DNA of 64,000 nt. Source: JAJPGZ01 sp038229295. Lineage in GTDB: Bacteria > Verrucomicrobiota > Verrucomicrobiia > Chthoniobacterales > UBA10450. The notes beneath the pieces are model-generated. The model made no database searches. It had not been told where the DNA came from and saw only the letters and a program-made list of their open reading frames with translations. The stretch is from positions 1 to 64,000 of the forward strand of contig JBBROO010000010.1 of the NCBI GenBank assembly GCA_038229295.1, written 5' to 3'. The position numbers and the translations under genes were made by a program. How positions within the stretch are numbered: the first letter of the stretch is position 1; every line of letters begins with the position of its first letter. This document shows positions 7,857 through 14,932 of this stretch, piece by piece.

Positions 7857-9317
7857 TTAGCTCCCGCCGATTTCAGCTTCTTCTGTAGAGGCCGCTGTCT
7901 CAGCGGCAGGCGTTTCGCTTTGCGTCGACGTTGACTCTTCCGCCGCCGAGACGGCGGCCTCTACAGACGGAATTTGCGGCTTCACTTTCGCTCGCGGCAA
8001 ATCGAGCGAGCCGTCGTTGAATTCAATCACGTAACCTTCGCTGATGAGCCAGCGCAGGTCGGATGCAAGCGCGATCTTGCGCGCATCCGCTTCTTCCGGC
8101 GCAAGATCGACAAGTAACTTTTCCGCGAGGTCTTTGCGATTGATGCGCGCATTCGCCGCGACCGCGTCAAGAATCCCGCGCACTTGTTCCGACACGCTCG
8201 TCTGTTCGTGCACAAATTGACGGACGCGAATCGGAGTCACGAAAAGCATTCCTTTGCGATGCCGGAAAATTTGCAACCCGGCTTCGCGGAAACGGTTCGC
8301 CAGTTCCTGCATCATTTGCGAGGGCGATCGCGTCTGTGTCGACCACGCCTCTTCGATTAAACTGCGCAGTCGGCGATCGCCGATGGTCCGGCTCGTCACT
8401 CCGTCCATCGTCGTTTCCGAAATCGCGCGCACGAAATTCGGCAGATGTTTTTGGCGAAAATTCTTTTCCGCATCCGCCGCGTTGGTAAACGCCACCGGCG
8501 GTTCTTCCTGCAACGTCGTGAATGTGGTGACGGTGCGCGCTTCCTCTTTCCATTGCTCGACTAACGCCGGGTCGCTCACAATTTCGATTTGCCGTTGATA
8601 ATCGGCGAAGCTCATGCGCCGGCTGAAACGTTGTTCGTAAAGAGTGCGCAGACGCGGCTGATAAGCGTGATGATTCGTCGGACCGAGCAAAGTTCCGCTG
8701 AGGCGATCACGCGCGACGCTGGTGAAATTTCCTTTGATCGGCTCCGATTGCGTGATGTCGATCTTGTAAAAATCGTTCTGCGCAAAACGAAATGCGTTGT
8801 TCTCAAGCGCTGCTCGATCGGAAGAGATGGCGCCGTTTTCGCCGAGTTGGTAAAAAGGCGACTCCGGTTTGGCCGTGAGATGCACGTCGTAGCGTTCCGG
8901 CTTTTGCAGGAAGAGACGGGCGAGCGAAAACAACGAATAGGCAAGAGCCTCGCCCTTGATTTGGGCTGCGACGCTTTCAAATGCCGGAGGATGCGGCTGA
9001 AAACGAACGGCGATTTCTAGCGCCTTCGGTGGCGGCGCTTCGCGATGTCGATCTTGTCCGCGCGAATCGGGTCGATCCCCTCCATGTCGATCTTGCGGAC
9101 GACGCTGCGGTCGTTTGTCCGATCTGGACGGTCGGCGTTCCGTGCTGGGCGGTCGACGCTTTCCTTCACGGGGACGACGCCCATCACGCCGCGGCCGTTC
9201 CTCGCCCGTGTCGCCTTCATGGTGCGCATACTCGTTCGCATCGGGCGCTTCTTTCACCCACGCGGGCAATAATTTAAGATCGAGCAGATCGATCGGCTCG
9301 GTGTTCTCGGATGGCAT
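7857..9317 (-). CDS. Arg-rich protein of unknown function with repeat-derived tail
   Basis: This 486-residue protein starts with MPSENTEPIDLLDLKLLPAWVKE. A strongly basic, Arg/Gly/Asp-rich low-complexity stretch follows (residues about 35-95). A folded-looking region spans about 95-430 (for example RSPSQMMQELANRFREAGLQ and RQFVHEQTSVSEQVRGILDAV). The tail is Ala/Glu/Ser-rich. The low-complexity segment suggests nucleic-acid binding, but no known domain is recognised. The last 30 or so residues are encoded by palindromic element A (7882-7967), so the C-terminus was probably extended or replaced by repeat insertion. Three interspersed 10-mers fall within the N-terminal half. Confidence 0.7.
   Translation of the reverse strand: MPSENTEPIDLLDLKLLPAWVKEAPDANEYAHHEGDTGEERPRRDGRRPREGKRRPPSTERRPSRSDKRPQRRPQDRHGGDRPDSRGQDRHREAPPPKALEIAVRFQPHPPAFESVAAQIKGEALAYSLFSLARLFLQKPERYDVHLTAKPESPFYQLGENGAISSDRAALENNAFRFAQNDFYKIDITQSEPIKGNFTSVARDRLSGTLLGPTNHHAYQPRLRTLYEQRFSRRMSFADYQRQIEIVSDPALVEQWKEEARTVTTFTTLQEEPPVAFTNAADAEKNFRQKHLPNFVRAISETTMDGVTSRTIGDRRLRSLIEEAWSTQTRSPSQMMQELANRFREAGLQIFRHRKGMLFVTPIRVRQFVHEQTSVSEQVRGILDAVAANARINRKDLAEKLLVDLAPEEADARKIALASDLRWLISEGYVIEFNDGSLDLPRAKVKPQIPSVEAAVSAAEESTSTQSETPAAETAASTEEAEIGGS
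7882..7967. repeat. palindromic element A, copy 1
   Basis: Inverted arms of about 25 bases, TCTGTAGAGGCCGC-type at 7882-7906 and its complement at 7943-7967, enclose a 36-base loop. The element lies entirely within the 3' end of the Arg-rich protein gene and is translated as an Ala/Glu/Ser-rich tail. A second copy with the same arms is intergenic at 25336-25403. Confidence 0.8.
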
Positions 9318-9343
9318 CGGCTTCCTTTACGCTGAAATTTGAT

Positions 9344-9419
9344 CTCACACAAAGGCCACAAAGGACACGAAGAATTTTTTATTCTGTCGACGTTGTGACC
9401 GTTGTGCCCTTCGTGCGAG
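9344..9419. repeat. palindromic element F (CACAAAGG type)
   Basis: An imperfect inverted repeat: CTCACACAAAGGCCACAAAGG on the left is matched by its complement ending at 9419. It sits in the divergent gap between the Arg-rich protein and acpP. Its arms pair with several mismatches, so it is an older or diverged copy of an intergenic repeat type seen in many genomes. Confidence 0.6.
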
Positions 9420-9523
9420 GAATGCCGGGAACTGCGGCAAAATTGATTGACAAGATCGGCAATTGTTTTACTTGCGATGCTGTGGCGCGTGGGGTAAGCC
9501 TTGCGCCCAACCCAAGCAATTTT

Positions 9524-9772
9524 ATGGCGGACAAATCAATCGAAGAAAAGGTCAAAGACATCATCGTCGAACAACTCGGCGTTAATCCGGAACAGGTCAC
9601 GCCCCAGGCGTCGTTCATCGAAGACTTGGGCGCGGACTCGCTCGACATCGTGGAACTCGTGATGGCGTTCGAAGAAGAATTTTCCGTCGAAGTTCCGGAT
9701 GAAGACGCCGAGAAATTGCAGACCGTCGGCGACGTCATCAAATACATCGAAGAGCGCGCCAAGGCGGCCTAG
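9524..9772 (+). CDS. acpP: acyl carrier protein
   Basis: I place the start at ATG 9524 (MADKSIEEKVKDII), giving 82 residues, the standard AcpP length; the longer ORF from 9311 runs through repeat element F and is not credible. The GADSLDIVEL motif carries the serine that receives 4'-phosphopantetheine. The protein is acidic, as usual, and shuttles acyl chains during fatty-acid synthesis. It stands alone here rather than in a fab cluster. A strong terminator follows at 9811-9833. Confidence 0.96.
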   Translation: MADKSIEEKVKDIIVEQLGVNPEQVTPQASFIEDLGADSLDIVELVMAFEEEFSVEVPDEDAEKLQTVGDVIKYIEERAKAA

Positions 9773-9810
9773 CACGGACGTTCGCGTTCTTTCAGCTTTG
9801 GTAATCGAAG

Positions 9811-9833
9811 ACACGGCTTCGGCCGTGTTTTTT
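9811..9833 (+). terminator. rho-independent terminator of acpP
   Basis: A perfect 7-bp stem (ACACGGC / GCCGTGT) with a TTCG tetraloop is followed by a T-run. It lies 39 bases after the acpP stop. Confidence 0.9.
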
Positions 9834-9877
9834 GCTTCCCGGTTGCCAAGCTTCGTAACAAGCCCAGACTAGAAACG

Positions 9878-10978
9878 GTGAATTTCCAGCTTCTTGAGCG
9901 CCCGCTCCTTCATGTGGGCGAGCACTACGTTTCCTTTCTCGGGGTGATCGCGTTTAGCATCTTGCTCACGATCGGCGTGCTCTTCGCCCGCGTGTTGCAA
10001 AGCGATGTCGTGCGTCGTTTTTTCGCTCGCTTCAAGATCGACAGTAACTTCATCGCGATCGTCACCACGATCCTCAGCGTCGCCGCGCTTGTCTTCTTCA
10101 CCATGAGCGCGATCAACGCCGCGGGCATTCCGCTCTCGTGGAGTCAACCGCTTCCCGGCATCACGCTCAGTCTCGTTCAGGTTTTTCTGCTCGTCGGACT
10201 GTTGATCGTTGTCTTCTGGATCTCCTCGCGCACGAAACGTTTTCTCTTCACCCGTTTCCTCGCCAATAGCGGCCTCGATCGCTCACTGCAGTACGCCATC
10301 TCGCAGATCGTCGCCAACGTCGTCCTCATCGTCGGCATTTTCATCGTGCTCGAAAACACCGGCATCCATTTCGGCGCACTCACCGTCTTCGCCGGCGCGG
10401 TTGGCGTCGGCGTTGGCTTTGGATTGCAAAACATCGCCAGCAATTTCATCAGCGGCCTCGTCATTCTGGCCGAGCGTCCGATCACCATCGGCGACCGCGT
10501 CGAAGTCGCGGGCATCGCCGGTCAGGTCCAACAAATCCGCGCGCGCAGCACCGTTATCCTAACGAACGACAACATCGCCATGATTGTGCCGAACACGAAA
10601 TTCATCGACTCGCCTGTAACGAATTGGACTTATGGAGATCCGCGCGTGCGTTTTCGCGTCCCCGTCGGCGTCGCCTACGGCAGCAACACTGAGAAAGTGA
10701 GCGCGGCGCTTATCGCTGCCGGCGTCGAAAATGAACACACGCTCAAAGAACCCGCCCCGAGCGTGTTCCTGGAAAAGTTTGGCGATAACGCGATGGAGTT
10801 CGAGCTCGTCGTCTGGAGCAGCGAGATGAGCTATCGTCCGCGGCGTTATCGCAGCGATCTGAATTTCGCAATCGAAAGAAAATTGCGCGAAGCCGGAATC
10901 GAAATCGCGTTTCCGCAGCGCGATCTCCACATTCGCAGCGGCGTGCTCAAAGTGGAAACGACGTCGGCGGAAAAGTGA
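9878..10978 (+). CDS. MscS-type mechanosensitive ion channel
   Basis: This 366-residue inner-membrane protein has about five hydrophobic segments. The pore helix and beta-domain region contain the family signature (FAGAVGVGVGFGLQNIASNFISGLVILAERPITIGDRV). The C-terminal alpha/beta domain has PNTKFIDSPVTNW and the usual R/Y-rich end. The family opens under membrane tension and releases solutes after osmotic downshock. The start is a GTG at 9878. The next gene begins 1 base after its stop, so they are co-transcribed. Confidence 0.9.
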   Translation: MNFQLLERPLLHVGEHYVSFLGVIAFSILLTIGVLFARVLQSDVVRRFFARFKIDSNFIAIVTTILSVAALVFFTMSAINAAGIPLSWSQPLPGITLSLVQVFLLVGLLIVVFWISSRTKRFLFTRFLANSGLDRSLQYAISQIVANVVLIVGIFIVLENTGIHFGALTVFAGAVGVGVGFGLQNIASNFISGLVILAERPITIGDRVEVAGIAGQVQQIRARSTVILTNDNIAMIVPNTKFIDSPVTNWTYGDPRVRFRVPVGVAYGSNTEKVSAALIAAGVENEHTLKEPAPSVFLEKFGDNAMEFELVVWSSEMSYRPRRYRSDLNFAIERKLREAGIEIAFPQRDLHIRSGVLKVETTSAEK

Positions 10979-10979
10979 A

Positions 10980-12140
10980 ATGCAATCCGGCGATAGCATT
11001 CCCATTCCCGGCGGCGTGGCGCGATTGGTTTCACGCGCGGCGCTGCGTGATTGCCCCGCCTGGCAACAAGCGTTCCGCAGCAAATGCAAGGACCACCGCT
11101 ACTACGAAATTCTTGAGGACACGTTGCGCGACGGCTTCGAGCATCATTATCTGGTTCTCCAAGACAACGCCGGAAATGTGCGCGCGATCCAGCCGCTGTT
11201 TTTCCTGCAACAGAATCTGATCGAAGGCGTGCCGGCGTTACGTTCGATTGTCGATCTTGTGCGAAAGAAATTTCCGCGCTTCCTCACCATGCGGACGATG
11301 ATGGTCGGATGCGCCGCCGGCGAAGGACATCTCGGCGTTTCCTCGCCGCAAGATGAACAATGGACAACGCAAGCACTTCACCGTGCGTTGCAAAAAATCG
11401 CGCGTGAAAACAAAGCATCGCTGGTGGTGCTCAAAGATTTTCCATCGAGTTATCGCAGTGCGCTCGGAAATTTCTCGGCCAACGGCTACGCGCGCGTGCC
11501 GAGCATGCCGCTTACTCGCCTCGCGCTCCATCACGCAAACTTCGAGGAATTTCTCGAGACTCTCGGCAAAGCGACGCGCAAAGGTTTGCGCCGCAAATTT
11601 CGCAAAGCCGAACGCGCTCCTAAGATCGACATGGAAGTCATCACCGACATTGCGCCGTTCATCGACGACATCTATCCGCTCTACCTCGCCGTGCACGAAC
11701 GTTCCCCGTTGAAATTTGAAACCCTAACGAAAGATTACTTTTGCCGCCTCAGCCGCGACATGCCGGAGCGCGTCCGCTATTTTCTTTGGCGACAAAATGG
11801 AAAGATCATCGCTTTCAGTCTCGTCTTCGTGCACGCCGAAACCATTTACGATGAATGTCTTGGCATGGATTACAGCGTGGCGTTCGATCTCTCACTTTAT
11901 TTCTACACGTTGCGCGACATCATTTCGTGGGCGCTGGCGCAGCGCCTGAAATTTTATTGCAGCACGCCGCTGAACTACGATCCGAAGTTGCATCTCGGTT
12001 GCGAACTCGTCCCTCTCGATCTTTACGTGCGTCACACCGCGCGCTTGCTGAATCCGATCCTTCATCGCGCGGTGAAATTTCTCGAGCCAACGCGACACGA
12101 TCCAGTGCTCCGGCAATTTCCCAACGCGAACGAGCTTTGA
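10980..12140 (+). CDS. GNAT / FemAB-like acyltransferase
   Basis: This 386-residue protein is of the BioF2-like/GNAT type (DUF482-like), with the conserved blocks LGKATRKGLRRKFRKAER, YPLYLAVHERSPLKFE, and RYFLWRQNGKIIAFSLVFVH, and a C-terminal STPLNYDPKLHLGCELVPLDLYVR. Such proteins transfer acyl or aminoacyl groups, but the substrate is unknown. It is about 35-40 % similar by eye to the N-terminal part of the next gene, so the two are tandem paralogues. It starts 1 base after mscS. Copies of the interspersed 10-mer are at 11249 and 11622. Confidence 0.75.
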   Translation: MQSGDSIPIPGGVARLVSRAALRDCPAWQQAFRSKCKDHRYYEILEDTLRDGFEHHYLVLQDNAGNVRAIQPLFFLQQNLIEGVPALRSIVDLVRKKFPRFLTMRTMMVGCAAGEGHLGVSSPQDEQWTTQALHRALQKIARENKASLVVLKDFPSSYRSALGNFSANGYARVPSMPLTRLALHHANFEEFLETLGKATRKGLRRKFRKAERAPKIDMEVITDIAPFIDDIYPLYLAVHERSPLKFETLTKDYFCRLSRDMPERVRYFLWRQNGKIIAFSLVFVHAETIYDECLGMDYSVAFDLSLYFYTLRDIISWALAQRLKFYCSTPLNYDPKLHLGCELVPLDLYVRHTARLLNPILHRAVKFLEPTRHDPVLRQFPNANEL

Positions 12141-12143
12141 TAT

Positions 12144-13760
12144 ATGTCGGTGATGACGGCGCCGCTCGCTGAGCAGACAAAACGCGAACCGCTCGATTCG
12201 TTTTCGCTGCGCGGAAATCACGCCCACGTGTTTGCGCGCGCCGCCGATGTCGATCTTGCCATCTGGTGCGCTGCCTTCGGCGATTCACACAAAGATTTCG
12301 CCTACTACCAACTCATCGAAGAAACGATGACCACCGGTTTCACTTATCGTTATCTGCTGCTGCTCGACGAAAAACAAAACGCGATCGCACTCCAACCGCT
12401 CATCATTGTCGATCAAGACCTCGCCGCCACGACAAGATCGACAATCGCACGTGCGGTCGCATTCGTGCGTAAGGCGTGGGCGCGATTTTTGCGGACACGA
12501 ATGCTCATGGCCGGATGTCTGGTGGGCGATCACAAACCAGGCGTGATCGCGCCGGCCAATCCAAAACATGCCGCGGCGCTGCTGGCCGAAGCGCTCATGA
12601 TTTACGCGCGGCGACAAAAAATATCGCTTGTCTCGCTGAAAGATTTTCCCGCGAAGATGCGGGCAGAGCTGACGCCGTTCGTTAGGGCGAATTACACGCG
12701 CCTGGCTAGCTTCCCGCCGCTCATGCTGGATCTGAACTTCGCTTCGTTCGACGAATACATGCAGACGCGATTGAGCCGGACCACGCGGAAAGGTCTGCGC
12801 CGAAAATTACGCGAGACCGCCGAGAGCTCGCCGCCGATCACGATGGAGGTGTTAAGCAATTGCACGGAGGTCATCGACGAAATCTATCCACTGTATTTGC
12901 AAGTCGCCGACCGCGCGCCGGTCGAATTCGAGATTTTCTCGCGCGAATATTTCCTGGAAGCCGGCAAACGTTTGCAAGATCGACATCGTTATTTCATCTG
13001 GCGACGCGGCGGCAAAGCGATTGCGTTCAGTTTTTGCACGATTTGGCAGAACGCAATTTACGACAACGACATCGGGCTCGATTACGCCGTCGCGCACGAG
13101 CTCAACTTATATTACTTAACGTTCCACGACCTCATCGCCTGGGCGCTCGAGCATGGCCTAACGGAATACCATTGCGCTCCCTTCAATTACGATCCGAAGC
13201 TGCACCTCCGCCTCGTGCCGGTCGATGTCGATCTTTACGTGCGACATAGATCGACCATCATCAACGCCGTGCTCAAGCTGGTGGCGCCCTGGTTTGCCCC
13301 GGCAAATTCCGATCCGGCTTTACGTCGTCATCAACAGAAGACGGAGCTCAGTCCGTGGAAACGATTCTTGAAAATCGTCGGCAACCCCTGGCTGCAGATC
13401 GCGATTAACGCTGTCATCGTCACTATCTCGGAATTATTTCTGAAAGTCGGCGCGCGCGCGACTGCGCATTTGAGTCATCACTTCAGTTGGAGCGGCGTGA
13501 CGGGTTTGGCGTCGGTGTGGACGTGGCTCGGAATTGTCTGCGTGATTCTTAGCCTCTTTAGCTGGCTCTACATCCTTCAGCACATTCCGCTTTCGGTCGC
13601 CTTCCCGCTTTCTAATTCCGTCCACGTTTTGGTTCCGCTGACGTGCTGGATCTTTCTGGGCGAACTAATTTCACCCCGGCGTTGGTGCGGCATCGCATTG
13701 GTATTGATCGGTCTGCTCGTCGTGGCCAAGCCGTTCTCGCGCATCGAAGAAAAGTTATGA
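12144..13760 (+). CDS. fusion of a GNAT-like acyltransferase and an SMR/EamA-type membrane half
   Basis: A 538-residue protein. Residues about 1-390 repeat the GNAT-like enzyme of the preceding gene (TRLSRTTRKGLRRKLRE, FNYDPKLHLRLVPVDVDLYVR). Residues about 410-535 are a four-helix membrane segment ending FLGELISPRRWCGIALVLIGLLVVAKP, typical of EmrE/ArnE-like small transporters. The next gene is a separate small protein of the same membrane type, overlapping by 4 bases (ATGA). The pair could therefore form an ArnE/ArnF-like heterodimer, with the enzyme tethered to a flippase half. That role is inferred; the fusion itself is read directly. Confidence 0.8.
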   Translation: MSVMTAPLAEQTKREPLDSFSLRGNHAHVFARAADVDLAIWCAAFGDSHKDFAYYQLIEETMTTGFTYRYLLLLDEKQNAIALQPLIIVDQDLAATTRSTIARAVAFVRKAWARFLRTRMLMAGCLVGDHKPGVIAPANPKHAAALLAEALMIYARRQKISLVSLKDFPAKMRAELTPFVRANYTRLASFPPLMLDLNFASFDEYMQTRLSRTTRKGLRRKLRETAESSPPITMEVLSNCTEVIDEIYPLYLQVADRAPVEFEIFSREYFLEAGKRLQDRHRYFIWRRGGKAIAFSFCTIWQNAIYDNDIGLDYAVAHELNLYYLTFHDLIAWALEHGLTEYHCAPFNYDPKLHLRLVPVDVDLYVRHRSTIINAVLKLVAPWFAPANSDPALRRHQQKTELSPWKRFLKIVGNPWLQIAINAVIVTISELFLKVGARATAHLSHHFSWSGVTGLASVWTWLGIVCVILSLFSWLYILQHIPLSVAFPLSNSVHVLVPLTCWIFLGELISPRRWCGIALVLIGLLVVAKPFSRIEEKL

Positions 13761-14098
13761 ACGGCTGGAAATTTTTTCTAATCTTCGCCGCGCTCTTCAC
13801 TTTTGTAAGCGGGCAACTTTTGTTCAAGCGCGCGATGGAAATGTCGCAGGAAGCGGGATTCGGCCGGGAGTTCGCGCGCTGGTTTGTCCCGGGAATCATG
13901 TCGATGACGGTTTCGTTTTTCCTCACGCTCGGTCTGTTGCAACATCTCGATCTTAGCTACGTCTATCCGTTTCAAGGATTGAGCGTCATCATCATCAGCG
14001 TGATGGCGGCGTTTCTGTTGAAGGAGAAAGTTTCGCTGCAACTGACGATCGGGGCGCTGCTCATCAGCCTCGGGGTCGTGCTGGTGTCACTGAGCTAA
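13757..14098 (+). CDS. small SMR/ArnF-like membrane protein
   Basis: The start at ATG 13757 overlaps the stop of the fusion gene and gives 113 residues with four transmembrane helices (MNGWKFFLIFAALFTFVSGQLLFKRAMEM at the N-terminus, then YVYPFQGLSVIIISVMAAFLLKEKVS). The KEKVS followed by ALLISLGVVLV ending matches EmrE/ArnF-type proteins, which work as dimers. The upstream fused membrane half is the natural partner. The longer ORF from 13643 is a shadow of the fusion gene. Confidence 0.82.
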   Translation: MNGWKFFLIFAALFTFVSGQLLFKRAMEMSQEAGFGREFARWFVPGIMSMTVSFFLTLGLLQHLDLSYVYPFQGLSVIIISVMAAFLLKEKVSLQLTIGALLISLGVVLVSLS

Positions 14099-14875
14099 CA
14101 GCGGCCAAAGTTTTTCGAGCGCAGTGAAATTGATCTTGCGAATTTCGTCTTCGTTAGGCCGCGAGAGCTTTGGGTGATCCATCTCTGACGCGAATTTTTG
14201 TTTCAAACGCGCGTAACGCGGTTCCGAAAAAGCACCGCAGATATCTCCGGCGATGATTCGGCCGTGATGGCGCAATGTCTGTAACGCCCACGCAAGATCG
14301 ACAATCGTAAACTGGCCGCTCTCCCAGTTTGTGACCGCTTCTTCCGCGCGCAAGCAATCGAGATCGATAGTGACGTAGATATTCTTTCCCGCGAGACTCC
14401 GCGCGAACTCCGCGAATTTCTCCCGCCAATTCTCGCGCAGGATCGCACCGCGTCGTTGTCGATCTTTCATCGGCCGCTCATCGGCCCACGGATGCACTTC
14501 GAGTTTGCCGGAGCGCTCGGCGCGGCGATTCCCAAATAGTTGTCCCGGCCACCAGCATTCAAAATTTCCGCAGCCCCAAACGCTGACGCGTTCGACGTGC
14601 GGCAATTCGAGCGCGCGATTGACCCAACTGCCGCAGCACCATTTCGGCGGACGAATGTCCCAGTCGGGATGATTGTCGAAGGAAACGACGACGACCGATT
14701 CGGCGACACGTCGAATCCAAAGCGCGGTGAGATGATGGAAGTCGCCCGAGCCGTAAAACATGAAGGGCGCGAGCTGCGTTTCATGTTCGCGATAGAACTT
14801 GTCGATCTTGCGCGGCGGCGCGGAGAAGCGGAGATGAGGTCCCCAATCGCGCAGGTCGAGCGCGGAAAGATGCAA
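14087..14875 (-). CDS. arginase/ureohydrolase-fold protein
   Basis: A 262-residue protein with the metal-binding DxHxD pattern (SFDNHPDWD) and the second aspartate pair (TIDLDCL), which hold the dinuclear Mn centre in arginase, agmatinase and related amidinohydrolases. GSGDFHHLTALW near the N-terminus supplies the first histidine. The substrate is unknown. The TTG at 14875 is the first usual start, but the frame is open back to the upstream gene's stop at 14933 and would add a plausible VDLDGSWRG segment, so the true start may be further up, perhaps a CTG. It overlaps the SMR gene's 3' end by 12 bases. Confidence 0.78.
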   Translation of the reverse strand: MHLSALDLRDWGPHLRFSAPPRKIDKFYREHETQLAPFMFYGSGDFHHLTALWIRRVAESVVVVSFDNHPDWDIRPPKWCCGSWVNRALELPHVERVSVWGCGNFECWWPGQLFGNRRAERSGKLEVHPWADERPMKDRQRRGAILRENWREKFAEFARSLAGKNIYVTIDLDCLRAEEAVTNWESGQFTIVDLAWALQTLRHHGRIIAGDICGAFSEPRYARLKQKFASEMDHPKLSRPNEDEIRKINFTALEKLWPLLAQ

Positions 14876-14932
14876 CGGTTGGCCGCGCCAGGAGCCGTCA
14901 AGATCGACATGCAGGCCGACGCTCAGAACTTG

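Noticed and set aside
13643..13756. Longer start for the small SMR protein
   Set aside because: That stretch is the out-of-frame reading of the preceding fusion gene.
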